Source of the DNA: Ursus arctos
Lineage: Eukaryota > Chordata > Mammalia > Carnivora > Ursidae
Reading direction: 5' to 3'
DNA length: 64,000 bases
Assembly (NCBI RefSeq): GCF_023065955.2
Contig: NW_026622874.1
Location: 6,058,001-6,122,000 of the forward strand
Shown: positions 11,572 to 23,300 of the stretch, piece by piece
Layout: each line of letters starts with the position of its first letter
Position numbering within the stretch: the stretch's first letter is position 1
The notes under the pieces: generated by a model
Told to the model about the DNA's origin: nothing
The model's input: the letters and a program-made list of their open reading frames with translations, nothing else
Database searches by the model: none
Program-made: the position numbers and the translations under genes

Positions 11572-12034
11572 TGTTAAGTTTCACTTTTTATTAAAAGATA
11601 ACTTATTGCAAATAAAATTAGCCATGTATGTTAGGGAGTGAAAGTAAATAGCTTCCTATAAGGAAAAGTGTTATTTGTATCTTGTTCTTAAATTATTATT
11701 TACAAAAAAACAAAATTATAAAAATTACATAAAAGTTACCCATGACCTCATTACCACAAAACAACTATTTTAATTTTATATATTCCTTTCCAGGTTTTGT
11801 TTGTATAAATATTATTACATAGGTGCAGTCATACATGCATTCCATTTTCTAATATGCCTTTCACTTGAAATGTCATGAGCATGTTTCCATATTCTATACT
11901 ATACTATTCCATACTATAAGCCAGATATGTCAAGGTACAAATAGTAAAATCTTCTCATTCCCAAACAAGCAAAATTAAACTGATACTTGGGTAGAATTTG
12001 CTAAGTGCAGGTTCTCTTCTGAATTACTTTATAT

Positions 12035-12222
12035 AAATCATTTAATCCTCAAAAAAACTCTGTGAGGTGTACCCTATTACTCTTGCCATTTGATAGATGA
12101 GGAAACTGAGGCAGGGAGGGATGAGACTCCTTTCCTAATCAGAGAAGTAGGAAGTGGCCAGATGGAATTTGAACACAGGCAGGCTAGCTCCAGAGTCCAT
12201 GCTTTCATTCAGTAATAATGAA
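12035..12222 (-). repeat. MIR element, - orientation
   Basis: The phrases TTTGATAGATGAGGAAACTG, GAATTTGAACACAGGCAGGC and CTCCAGAGTCCATGC match the reverse complement of the MIR core consensus as I recall it. It is old and diverged, with no target duplication visible. Confidence 0.75.
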
Positions 12223-12539
12223 AAGATTAGCATTTCTCTCATACCAAACAAGTCTACTTAAAACTACTTGTAGCTATTGTAACATGACCTTCCAAAATCT
12301 GCATTTCCTCTCCTTCCTGCAAATGTCTAGCTGACCTCACTCACCAGTTAATTGGGAGGGCTGTCAAAAGCAATGATAATCAAAAATAATGTGTTGTAGG
12401 AATTAGTGAAGACATTGCATCTGCAAAAAAATTTTCAAAAACAGCCGATAAACTTCTGTCTATGCCAACGTGAAGAGACTGTCGAATCCTCTCAAGAAAA
12501 AAAAATTTCAAGTGGACACAGTTGTCAAAAACAACTGAC

Positions 12540-14113
12540 TACAAAACATTGCTGAAATTAATGAAGGAAGATCTAAACAGATGGAGAGATGTACCCTGTA
12601 ATGGGTCAAAAGACTTGGAAGTTTAGGACCTTAAGTCTACTTTAATGTGTAAATTCACATTATCAAAATTCTGGTAGGCTCTGGAATTGAGAAGCTTATC
12701 CTTAAATTTATTTGGGAATACAAAAGACCTATAATAGCCTTGTGCAACAAAAACTAGAGGATTTATCTGACAGTCTTTTGAAACTTACTATTAGTATTGG
12801 CATGATGGAACCATAGGGTAATGGTCTAAAAATAAGCCCTCATATTTATGGCCGATCGATTTTCAGCAAAAGTGCCAAGGCAATTCAATGGGAGATGGAT
12901 AATCTTTTCAACAAATGGTGCTGGAACACATGGATATCCATGTGCAAAAAAAAAAAAAAAAAAATTTAAATTCTCTTACCATATAAAAACATTAGCTCAA
13001 AGTGAATCATAAACTGAAATGTGAGAGATAATCATAGGAGAAAACCTTCATGATTTACGGTTAGTCAAAGATTTCATAGATACGTAGTAAAAGTACAACC
13101 CACGAGAGAAAGATAATGATAAATTGTACTTCATCACAATTTAAAGACAACATTAGGAAAACCAAAAGACAGACACAGATGAGGAGGAAACATTTGCAAA
13201 TCGCTTACCTGATAAGAAACACATTCAAAATATAGAAAGAACTTAACACTCAATAATAAGAAATAATGCAAACAGCCCAGTGAAAAAATGGGGAAAAACT
13301 TTGAGTAGACATTTCATGAAAGATCTATGAATGACAAGCACGTGAAAAGATGTTCGATATCATTAGGAAAATGAGAGCTAAAACCACAGTTACATACTGT
13401 TGTACACCCTCAAGAATGAGTGGAATCAGTAAGAGTGACCATACCAACTGTTCGCAAGGATGTGGTGGAACTGAAACTCATACACTGCTTGTAGGAGCGT
13501 CCGGTGGTGGTATAGCCACTTTAGAAAATAGTTTCAAAAGTTCTCAAAAAGGTAAGCATACCCTTACCATGTGACCCAGAAATTCATGTAGATATTTATT
13601 TAAGAGAGCTGAAAACATAGTCCTTTTAAAGACTTGTGTATGAGTGTTCGTAGCATCATTATTCACAATCGCAAACAACTAGGAACAGTACCAATGCTTA
13701 TCAACTAGTTAGTGAATGAGCAAATGAAGTTTACTATTTCCCGTATATAGAATACCACTCAGCTGGAAAAAGGAGTGGATTTCTGATACATGCAATACTG
13801 TGGTTGAACCTCAATATTGTGATGAGTGAAAGAAAAAAAAAAAACTACATGTTGTAGGATTTCATTGGTATTAAATTTCTTGGAAAAGCAAAAGTATAGA
13901 AACAGAAAACAGATCAGCAATGCCTGGAACTCAGGGTGGAAGCCAGGACTGACTGCAAACCAGCAGTGGGGAGATTTCTCCTATTGGAAGTGTACCAAAA
14001 CTGGATTGTGGTGATCATTCACAGCTGTTTAAATTTATTAAAAATCCTTGAACCATACACTTGTAATGGATAAATTTTATTGTATGTAAATTATACCTCA
14101 GTAAATCTGTAAA
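12540..14113 (+). mobile_element. Old L1 3' half (ORF2 C-terminus and 3' UTR), + orientation
   Basis: The sense-strand phrases are characteristic of L1 ORF2 and 3' UTR: AATTAATGAAGGAAGATCT, CTTTTCAACAAATGGTGCTG, AACATTGCAAATCGC-like wording and GTAAATTATACCTCAG. Frames are broken by many stops. The 5' limit is vague and the sequence at 12380-12540 may also belong to it. Confidence 0.8.
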
Positions 14114-14434
14114 AAGAAAATAGGTGGTAAAGTACTTTCTCAGAGGTTAAGTGGTACATCTTGACGTACGGAACTTAAATCCCTCATTCCCAATGGGCAG
14201 GTACGGGTGTATGTTGGCACTGATAGCTTCTCTGGACCCCATTACCTTCTGAGAAGACAGTGAGGTTGGAGGTAGGGTTCAACAGGAAATTACAGCTGTG
14301 CTCCTTTGATAGAGGGGGAGAAATAAAATTGCATTGTGACTTGTGCCAAAACTGTCTGTGTCTAACAGAAGTACAGGCCAAAACCAAATGAGAACAACCC
14401 TGGGTCATTCTTGACCAATTTAAATGGGGGAATT

Positions 14435-14632
14435 GGCACACTGTGACCTGTAGCCAGATCCAGCTCTCAGACTGTTTCTTTATGACCCACGAACTAAGAA
14501 GAATTTTTATGTAACTTTTAAGTAAGCTTTTCTAAGAAGAATAAGATGTGATGGAGACCATGTGTGGCCCACAAAGCGAAAAATATGTACTATCTAATTT
14601 TTTATTGAAAAGTTTGCAGACCCCTGACTTAA
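14435..14632. repeat. Old MER-type DNA transposon remnant (hAT-like)
   Basis: The left end GGGGGAATTGGCACACTGTG, the internal TGTGTGGCCCACAAAGC and the right end AAGTTTGCAGACCCCTGAC recall short hAT-derived mammalian repeats whose ends read 'GGCAAACT...AAGTTTGC.GACCCCTG'. The family is not assigned. Confidence 0.5.
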
Positions 14633-14670
14633 AACATGGTTTTAGCCTGTATTAGAAACTGAACCAAACA

Positions 14671-14678
14671 TACACACA

Positions 14679-14741
<63 letters not shown>

Positions 14742-14749
14742 ATGTATAT

Positions 14750-14787
<38 letters not shown>
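14671..14787. repeat. (TA)n / (CA)n compound microsatellite
   Basis: Two long alternating TA runs (14683-14731 and 14763-14787) are separated by an ACACACATACATGTATATAC interlude. It has low complexity and is probably length-polymorphic. TA runs of this kind can extrude cruciforms. Confidence 0.95.
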
Positions 14788-15235
14788 GATAAGACATTTA
14801 TTGTAAGGAATTTGCTCACCTAATTTTGGAGGCTGACAAGTAGTCCCAAGATCTGTAGTTTGCAGTCTAGAGACCCAGGGAGCCTACCATATAGTTTCAG
14901 TTCAAGTCCAAAGGCCTTGAGACCCAGGAAGAGTTGCTGTTTCAATAAGAGTACAGAAACAGGAAAAAACAACCTCCCAGCTTGAAGGCATTTAGGCAGG
15001 AGAAGTTCCCTCCTAGTCATCTCACTCCCTAGGGTCAGCCTTTTTGTTCTGTAGGCCTTTAGCTGATTGATTGGCCCCCCTGTGTTAGGGAAGGCAATCT
15101 GCTTTATTCAGTCTCCTGATTCAAATGTTAATCTCACCCAGAGGCACCTTCACAGACACACCCAGGGTAATGTTTGATCCGGCATGTTGGCACCCTAAGG
15201 CCCAGTCAGATTAACACAGAAAATTAACCGTCACC
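14788..15235. repeat. Ancient interspersed repeat, family unassigned
   Basis: The segment contains TTATTGTAAGGAATTTGCTC, TCAAGTCCAAAGGCC, GGCAATCTGCTTTATTCAG, CAAATGTTAATCTCACCCAG and GGTAATGTTTGATC, ending AAAATTAACCGTCAC. This order of phrases is familiar from a dispersed mammalian repeat, but I cannot name it safely without a library search. Confidence 0.55.
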
Positions 15236-16089
15236 TGGCCCCTCATCCCCACAAACCTGTAAATAACTCTTCTAGGAAAAACTCACCTCCTTCAGATTGA
15301 GTAATCAAAAAGAAATGAACACAGTATCTCTATAAACATTCCAAAAAGCAAGAAGGAATAGTAGTAACTAATGCAAATTGAGACCATTTATGAGAAAAAC
15401 TGTAGCCATAAAATAAAAATTGAATGCAAATATTTATCTTGCTTCAGATTATGACAGATTAGCTTATATCATACCCACCACCTCACCAAGAGCTGGATTT
15501 TTCAAAAAATTGTCTTAATATGGTAGGACTATTTCCTATAGTATTTACCTGCAGGAAGGCATTGGAGAGATAAGAAGGCAGCTGTCATCACTGACTGACA
15601 TCCTTAGAGGAGTAGTGCAGAGAGATGAGCCTAGCACTCAATGCCACCTTTCCTCTTGAGGCATTTGCTGATATGAAAGCTGTAGCTGAGGATCCAGGAA
15701 GCTGAGCACAGTATTCCACAGTCCCACAAGTTTGAAGAGATGAATACAAGCTTTCAGTTGGACTCATTGAAAGGCTACATTTTAGGAATAAGAGTGAACC
15801 AGAAAGAGATGAGACCTCTCACTGACTGAAACCTAGCCTCCAAGTAACTCAATACCTGATTTATCTTGAGTCTTTTAATGCCTGCCAGAAGTAAAGGTAA
15901 ATACTCTCTGGAGGAAGATAGTATACAGAGCCTCAAATTACCTCTAAGATATTTATACAAAATGTGTGGCATACATTCAAACAATTACCATGCATACTAG
16001 GAGCTACAACTAAATCACTGTAAACCAAGAGTAAAAATATAATACCAAAAACAAAATAAGGAAAGAAAAATGAAAAAAAAAAAAAAACC

Positions 16090-17700
16090 AACAAACTAGG
16101 CAGTCTGTCTAAGCAAGCCCACAGGGATTCCCATCAGAATTTTCATAAATGAAATTTTATAATAACTGTATGATAGAAAATGGAAGACATGAAGAATTTC
16201 AGCAGACAGCTGGAACGTATGCAAAAGAGTCAGATCAAACTTCTAGAAGTAAAAACTAAAGTAACTGAAATGCCCAATAGAAGATTTTAACAGCAGACTG
16301 GAAAGAGCTGAAGAAAAGAGTGGATGAGTAAAAAAAATTCAGACTAAAGTATGGGTAGAGATTAAAGAGGATGGAAATACATAAAAGAGGACAAAGACCA
16401 AGGGGACGTAATGAAAAGATCTAATGTACAAATACTTGCTCCCCCAGATGGAGAGGATAGAGAGACTGTGGCAGAGCAGTATTTGAAGAATTAATGGCCC
16501 ATAATTTTCTAATACCTATGAGAAACATTTAGGTACAAATTCAAGAAATGTTACAAACCCTAAAGGTGATAAATAGATATTAAATCCCACTTAGAGACAT
16601 CATAGAAAAACTGCTGAAACCAGCAGTCAAAGAAAATCCTAAAAGCAGCCAGAGAAGAAAGTCACATTATACTCAGATGAACAAAAGTTAAACTGAAAGT
16701 TGACTTCCCAACAGAAAAAAAATGAAATCCATGAAAGAATCAAAATAGGAAATAAAAAGGAATGACATTTTCAAAGTGCTGGAGGATAGTAATTGCCTGG
16801 AATGTTCTATACAGCAAAAAATGTCTTTCAAAAATGAAAGCAGAAATTCAGACTGTAGAAAACTCTGCAGGACAAAAAACACGTTTTCTTCAACAAATAA
16901 ATTACAAGAAAAATGAAAGTACTGGAGGGGAATGCTATGGACAGAATGTTTGTGTCCCCTGAAATTCACGTGTTGAAACCTAACCCCCAATGTGATCGTA
17001 GGAGGAGGTGCTGCCTTTGGGAGGTGTGATTAGGTCGTGAGGTGGAGCCCTTATGGTGGGATTATTATCTTTATGAGAGCTCTCCCTGGAGAGCCCCCTC
17101 ACACCTTCCACCTCGTGAGGACGCAGCCAGAAGACCACCATCTGTGAACCAAGAGCAGACCTCACCAGACATTGAATCTGATCTTGGACTCTCTAGCCTC
17201 AAGACTGAGAAATAAATGTTTCATATTTAAACTACCTAATCTCTGGTATTGTAGTATAGGGGCCCAAAGGACTAAGAACTATAAATAAAAGAGACTTAAA
17301 AGATATAGGAGCCATTAAGCTGTGGTTAATTGTTGGTATCATGATTCAATTTAATAAACTGTTAAGCTTTTTGATATTTTGAGGTAACTGGAAATTTGAA
17401 CAATTACTACCTATGTGATATAAGGAAACTCATTAAATTTTTTAAGTATGATAATACTGTTATCTTTTGAAAGAGCCTTATTTGCAAGAGATATACACAG
17501 AAATGTATATGGGTAAAATTATAGATGTCTGGTATTCACTTCAAAGTAATTCAGGAGGAAGAGGTAAGAAGACAAGATGCAAATGAAATGACCGGCGTTG
17601 AGGTGATAATTGTTGAAGTTGGCTGTGGGCTCTTGGGAATTAACTTATACTGTCCATTTTTGTATATGCTTGAAATTCTTTATAAGGTGTTATATTAAAT
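16090..17700 (+). mobile_element. HAL1/old L1 ORF1-like remnant, interrupted by another repeat
   Basis: The phrases AGCAGACTGGAAAGAGCTGA, AGAAAATCCTAAAAGCAGCC, ACTTCCCAACAG and TTCAAAGTGCTGGAGG are typical of the ORF1 region of HAL1 or L1M elements. An unrelated repeat occupies about 16930-17278. The sequence after it (GTTATATTAAAT near 17700) may be the 3' end. All frames are broken. The limits are approximate. Confidence 0.55.
16930..17278 (+). repeat. Nested MER-type interspersed repeat, family unassigned
   Basis: It begins ATGCTATGGACAGAATGTTT and GTGTCCCCTGAAATTCACG, continues AATGTGATCGTAGGAGGAGG and CACCAGACATTGAATCTG, and ends TAGGGGCCCAAAGGACTAAG. This is a common mammalian dispersed repeat by wording, inserted in HAL1-like sequence. 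I do not name it because a repeat-library match is needed. Confidence 0.65.
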
Positions 17701-18036
17701 AGAGGATGACATGGAGACATTTACAGACCAAGAAAAAAAAAAGAGATGTTGTTACCAGTGGAACCTGGGGAGTTTTCAGGCAACTGGAGAATGTCCGCAA
17801 ATGGAAGCAATTCAGTGTAGGGAGTAAGGGAAAAGCAAAGGCAGAGGAGAATTCAGAATATTTGATGTTTCCAAATTCAGTGACCAGAAGGGTATATCAT
17901 AAGAAGGAATCAGGAAGACAAACGTTTTTTAGTGGAATATGGTGAGTTAGATTTAACAAGAGGCATCTGAGCACCTTGTATTCCTGTTCCTAAAAGTTAC
18001 AGATGTGTCTTTAAGTGTCTTAAAACTGCCTTTCAG

Positions 18037-18161
18037 CTCACCACTTTGTATGAGAACTTAAGTATGCGCAACCAGCAGTTAGAAGAAGAGGTAAAAGACC
18101 TAGCAGACAAGAAAGAATCAGTTGCACATTGGGAAGCCCAAATCACAGAAATAATTCAGTG
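18037..18161 (+). CDS. CDC42BPA: MRCK-alpha coiled-coil exon (125 nt)
   Basis: The exon has 41 codons plus two bases: [18 protein letters not shown], then [17 protein letters not shown] and ITEIIQ, with TG joining the next exon's G to give Trp. It forms the end of one coiled-coil block and the conserved [10 protein letters not shown] segment shared by MRCK-alpha and MRCK-beta. The acceptor is CTGCCTTTCAG and the donor TG|GTGAGT, both strong. It enters in phase 0 and leaves in phase 2. SMRNQ replaces the human SIHNQ as I remember it, a small unchecked difference. Confidence 0.97.
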
Positions 18162-19695
18162 GTGAGTACTCTTTTTAAATGTGTTTTTATGGGTGATTTT
18201 GGACATATGGTCAAGTTGGCATGAATTCCAGAAGGCTACTAACATGATTTTTTTCTCTTTTTTTCTTTTTTTTTTTTTGGCTTTGAAAAATGAGTTTCCC
18301 TGAAAAGCATACGTTTATTACTGACCTGTTATTTATTATTGATTTGGGTTCTTCTGTTATGTTCCTCTTTTCCCCAACTGCAGCTAGTATCCCATGTCAG
18401 CGTTCCACAGTTTCATTGAAAGCTGTGATTTCTAGGAAATGAAAATGTTATTTTAAGACCGTTGGTCTTTAAAGAACTGAAGAATCTCATTCACTAGCTA
18501 TAGGAGTTCCTTTCTAAGACCAAAATTGCTATATTTGTGATTAAGAAAGAGGCAGCCTGGAGAAAAATCTTGAACCTGAAGATGTTGTGCTATCACCTTC
18601 TTTCATAATTACAACACATCGATGCACACGTCATCATAAAAACCTTACATGGTTACAGTTTCATTTTAATAACTACTCTTTAAACTCTTAGGATTCAATG
18701 TAGAATGAATTACCTTAGTAACTTTCCACGTTAATTATTTCATTAAATGATTCTGGCATTTATAAAAATGTATATTTTTATAAAACACGAAGAAAATTGA
18801 ATCCAACAGGGACTTTATTTTCTAAGAAAAATGTATTTTCTTAATTTTTATATTTTCAATTTTTTAATTCTTTTTGGCCCTTCATACATGTTTAATTTAT
18901 ATGAAAACTAGTTTCTTTGTGTATCTGTAGACCAATCCTTTGGTGGGAATTTTAGTTTCTCATACTCTTATTTTGGTTCTTTAAGCATTTTTTCCATTTT
19001 CCTATTTATTGCAGATTTATACCCTCCATATTACATAAAATTGGAAATGGATAAACAGTGTCTTTTTAAGTGATCTTACCCAAATGACTCAAGTATTTTG
19101 ATGTAGACTGAACTATAGAGCTCTTATGTTCATTCATCTTTGGCTTATGAATGTGACTATACAGTGCATATCTAAATGAAAATGCCCAAATTGTGGAATT
19201 TGGTTGTATTCCAAACAATATAGTACAGTTAATGGTTCACTAACGTTAAATTTATGACCTTGTCATCAGGTCTACATTTCTGAAGCAAAATTATTCTAAT
19301 CTTTAGCCAAGCTTATAATATCAAAAATTATGACTTTTCACTTACAACTCCATTATTATGTAATCAAATGTACAGTTAAGCCGTTGCTGAAAATGACTTT
19401 ACAGAAGAAAAAGATGATCTGGCCAGAGCCTGAGTTCCTAGATCACTTCTTTTCCAGTGACAGGCATGATGGGTTCAGATGGAATGGGCAGTGGTTCTAG
19501 CAAGGGAGAGAAGCTTGAAATGTAGACTCTCTGGAAAGGGTTAGTAGAAAGGATGAAGGTGAAAGTTTTTAAATGATACCACAAAACACTCATTTTAGGC
19601 TTTTCACATTCAAGTGAAATGCGCAGAAGATACCAGGAATGCAAACAAGTCAGTTTGCTTAAAAGCTGTTATTTAGAAATGAGCTAATATATTAG

Positions 19696-19933
19696 GGCAC
19701 CTGGGTGTCTCAGTCAGTTAAGCATCCGACTCTTGGTTTCGGCTCAGGTCGTAATTTCAGGGTGATGAGATTGAGCCTGGTGTTGGGCTCCAAGTGCTCA
19801 GCACAGAGTCTGCTTAGGCTTCTCTCTCTCTCTCTCCCTCCCTCCCTCCCCCTCTCCCTCCCTCTGCCCTTCCCCCTGCTCATGCTCTCCCTCTCTCTCA
19901 ATAAATAAATAGAATCTTTAAAAAAATTTTTTT
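19696..19933 (+). mobile_element. CAN-SINE with expanded CT tract, + orientation
   Basis: The head is GGCACCTGGGTGTCTCAGTC and the (CT/CCCT)-rich body at 19821-19900 is longer than in other copies. The tail is AATAAATAAATAGAATCTTT and A/T-run. The 19-bp target-site duplication AAATGAGCTAATATATTAG (19677-19695) recurs as AAATGGGCCAATATATTAG (19934-19952) with two differences. Confidence 0.93.
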
Positions 19934-20391
19934 AAATGGGCCAATATATTAGATAATTAATTATTAAATTCCTAATAGGGCAAAAGTAAAAGATATACTC
20001 CGAGTTCGTAGAGTATTCACAAGTAAGTATTCACTTACTTGAATGTTAAATCTGAGATATTCTGTCCACTCTTAAAAAGGTTAAGAGTCTCAGGCTATTT
20101 TGAGTTTTTCAGTTTTGGTATATTAATAAATAAATAGAATAATAAATAAATAGAATCTTTAAAAAAAAATCTTTAAAAAATCTTTAAAAAAATTTTTTTA
20201 AATGGGCCAATATATTAGATAATTAATTATTAAATTCCTAATAGGGCAAAAGTAAAAGATATACTCCGTGTTCATAGAGTATTCACAAGTAAGTATTCAC
20301 TTACTTGAATGTTAAATCTGAGATATTCTGTCCACTCTTAAAAAGGTTAAGAGTCTCAGGCTATTTTGAGTTTTTCAGTTTTGGTATATTA
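19934..20391. repeat. Near-identical tandem duplication, period 266 bp
   Basis: The 192-base block 19934-20125 recurs at 20200-20391 with only two substitutions that I can see (CGAGTTCG versus CGTGTTCA). The duplicated unit also includes the preceding SINE tail: AATAAATAAATAGAAT reappears at 20126-20160, between the copies. The breakpoint therefore lies in the SINE A-rich tail. The second copy ends immediately before the large L1. Confidence 0.93.
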
Positions 20392-23300
20392 AAAAATGAA
20401 GTGATGCTGGAGACAGGAAGATGGTGGTGGAGTAGGAGGGCCCTAGGATCACCTCGTCCCACAAATACAGCTAGATAACTGTCAAATCATACTAAATACC
20501 CCAGAAATTGAACTGAAGACTGACAAAACAAACTCCACAATTAAAGGGAGAGAAGAGGCCACATTGAAAAAGGTAGGAAGTGTGGAGACATGGTTTAGGG
20601 AAGAAACGAATCCTGGCTGCTGCAGAAGGGAGGTAGCCATAGTCACAGAGAAGGGGGAGAGAGAGGAGCACATGGGAATGCACAAGGAGAACATCTCCCC
20701 ATAGCCATTGGCTTAGAAGATGAGAGGGGCTGAATTTCTTGAGTTTTTGAAAGCAAGCAGGTCTTGAAGACTAGAGTTTTAAAGGTCATCAGGCTTGGCT
20801 GGAATAGAGCCTGGAGGGTACTGCACTGCTCTTGGAAAGAAGGCAGACAAACAACCCAGGGGCAGATGGCATGGAAACAACAATCTGAAGAGTGCCTGGG
20901 GTGCACAATGGGGAGGTTATTTGCTCTTCTTGGAGTGCAGCCCATAGAGACAGCATTCATGGAGAGACCTCTCTGAGAACAAAAGGAGCTGGCTGTACCA
21001 TTTCCCTCCCTGGCCCCTCAGCATAAACACAGAGCCACTTGTGGGAAGATACTGCCTGCCTAACTTGGTTCCACCAAGCCCCACCCCCAGGTGCTCTGGT
21101 GGAACTGCCCTTCTCAGTCACACTTACCTCAGCTGTAGTGTGGTGGCCCATCCCCCTTAAGACTAGCACAGACCCTTGTCTGTACCATGTCTTCTGACCA
21201 GAGTTTTATGGGGCCTCAGTTCCAGTGGAGGTGGTGATTGGTCTCATTTCACAAGCAGACCAAAGCAAACCTAATGAAAACTTACCACATTCAGGCCAGG
21301 GATCAAACACTGCCCACAGCAGGCAAGGAGAGCCTCTGTAGACGACTGGCCTGAAGGACAGAGCAACCTGAACACAACAGCAGAGCACAGGCAGCACACA
21401 CTGGAGACACTCCCTGATGCCCCAGGCCCTGGGCACTACATGACCCCTTCTTCATAAGGCCATTACTGTCAGGAACAAGAGACGTAACTGGCTTTTCTAA
21501 CACAGAGAAGAAAGCGGGGACTCAGACAGAATGAGAAGCAGAAGAATTTATCCTAAGGATAAGAACAAGATAAGGCCACAGCCAGAGATCTAAGCAAAAT
21601 AGATATAAGTAATATGTCTGATGGAGAATTTAAAGCAATGATCATAAAGATACTCACTGGACTTCAGAAAAACAATGGAGGACATCACTGAGACCCTTAC
21701 CACAGAGATAAAAGTTTAAAAAAGAATCAGAGATGAAGAGTGCAATAAACAAGATTAGAAACACACTTGATACAATGAACAGCAGACTGGAAGAAGCAGA
21801 GGAATGAATTAATGACATTGAAGACAAAGTAATGCAAAGCAGTGAAGCTGAACAAAAGAAAGAAGAATTATACAAAACGAGAACAGACTTAGGGGACTCT
21901 ATCAAATACAGCAACATTCATATTATAGGAGTCCCAGAGGAAGAAGAGTGAGAAAAAAGGGGCAGAAAATTTGAAGAAATAATAGCTGAAAATTTCCTAA
22001 TCTAGGGAGGGAAACAAACATACAGATCCAGGAGGCAGAGAGAACACCCATCAAAATCAACAAAAGCAGGCCCACACCAAGGCAGATTGTGATTAACTTT
22101 GCAAAATACAGTGATAAAAAATCTTAAAAGCAGCAAGACAAAAGATGTCAGTATCATAAAAAGGAAAACCCACAAGGCTAGCAAGAGATTTTTCAGCAGA
22201 CACTTGCCAAACCAGAAGGAAGTGGTCTGATATATTCAAAGTGCTGAGTGCCAAAAATCTACGGCCAAGAATACTCTATCTAGCAAGACTCCCATTCAGA
22301 ATAGAAGGAGAGACAGTTTCCCAGAAAAACAACAACTAAAGGAATTCATGACCACTAAACCAGCCCTGCAAGAAAGATTAAAGGAGACTCTGAGTGGAAA
22401 GGAGATACCAAAAGTGACAATATGAAGGTAGGAAACACAAAAGCAGTAAAAAATGAATATTTTTGTAAAAAAAAAAAAAAAGCAGTCAAGGAACTCAAAA
22501 AAAGGATATGAAATATAATGATATATACCTAAAACAAGGGGAGAAGAGGAGAAAAGAATGTGTTCAAACTTAAACAGCTGTCAACAATATAGACTGCTTT
22601 AGGCAGAAGAGGTTATATACAAACCTAATGGTAACCACATATCAAAAACCACTAATAAACATGCAAAAAATAGAGAAAGAAATCCAAATATATCACTAAA
22701 GAAAATCAGCAAACCGTGAAAAAGAAAGACAATAAGGGATCAGAAAAAATTTTCAGAAACAACCACAAAACAAGTAATAAAATGACAATACATATCTATT
22801 AATAATTACATTGGATATAAATGGACTAAATGCTCCAATCAAAAGACATAGTGTGACCAGATGATTAATAAACAAGGTCCATCTGTATGCTGTCTAGAAG
22901 AGACTCGTTTTAGACCTAAAGACACCTGCAGACTGAAAGTGAGGGGATGGAGAAACATTTATCTTGCAAATGGATGTCAAAAGAAAGCTGGAGTAGCAAT
23001 ACTTCAATTGGACAAAGTAGACTTTTAAAACAAAGACTGTAACAACAAGAGACAAAAAAGGGCACTATGTCATAATAAAGGGGACAATCCAACAGGAAGA
23101 TATAACAGTCATAAGTATGCACAAGACATGGGAGCACCCAAATACATAAAATAATAGGAAACATTAAAAAAAACTAATCAATAATAATACAATAATAGTA
23201 AGGGACTTTAACACCCCACTTACATCAATGGACAGATCATCTAAACAGAACATCAACAAGCAAACAGTGTCTTTGAATGACATACTAGACTAGATAAACA

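Larger units (their letters stand above)
9242..18036 (+). other. CDC42BPA: CDC42BPA intron (8.8 kb)
   Basis: The donor is GTGAGT and the acceptor is CTGCCTTTCAG at 18036. 9242-11204 is unremarkable AT-rich unique sequence. From 11205 onward the intron is a patchwork: paired SINEs, a MIR, an L1 3' half, MER-type repeats, a (TA)n tract and HAL1-like remains. 14114-14430, 15236-16090 and 17701-18030 hold nothing I can identify with confidence. Confidence 0.85.
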
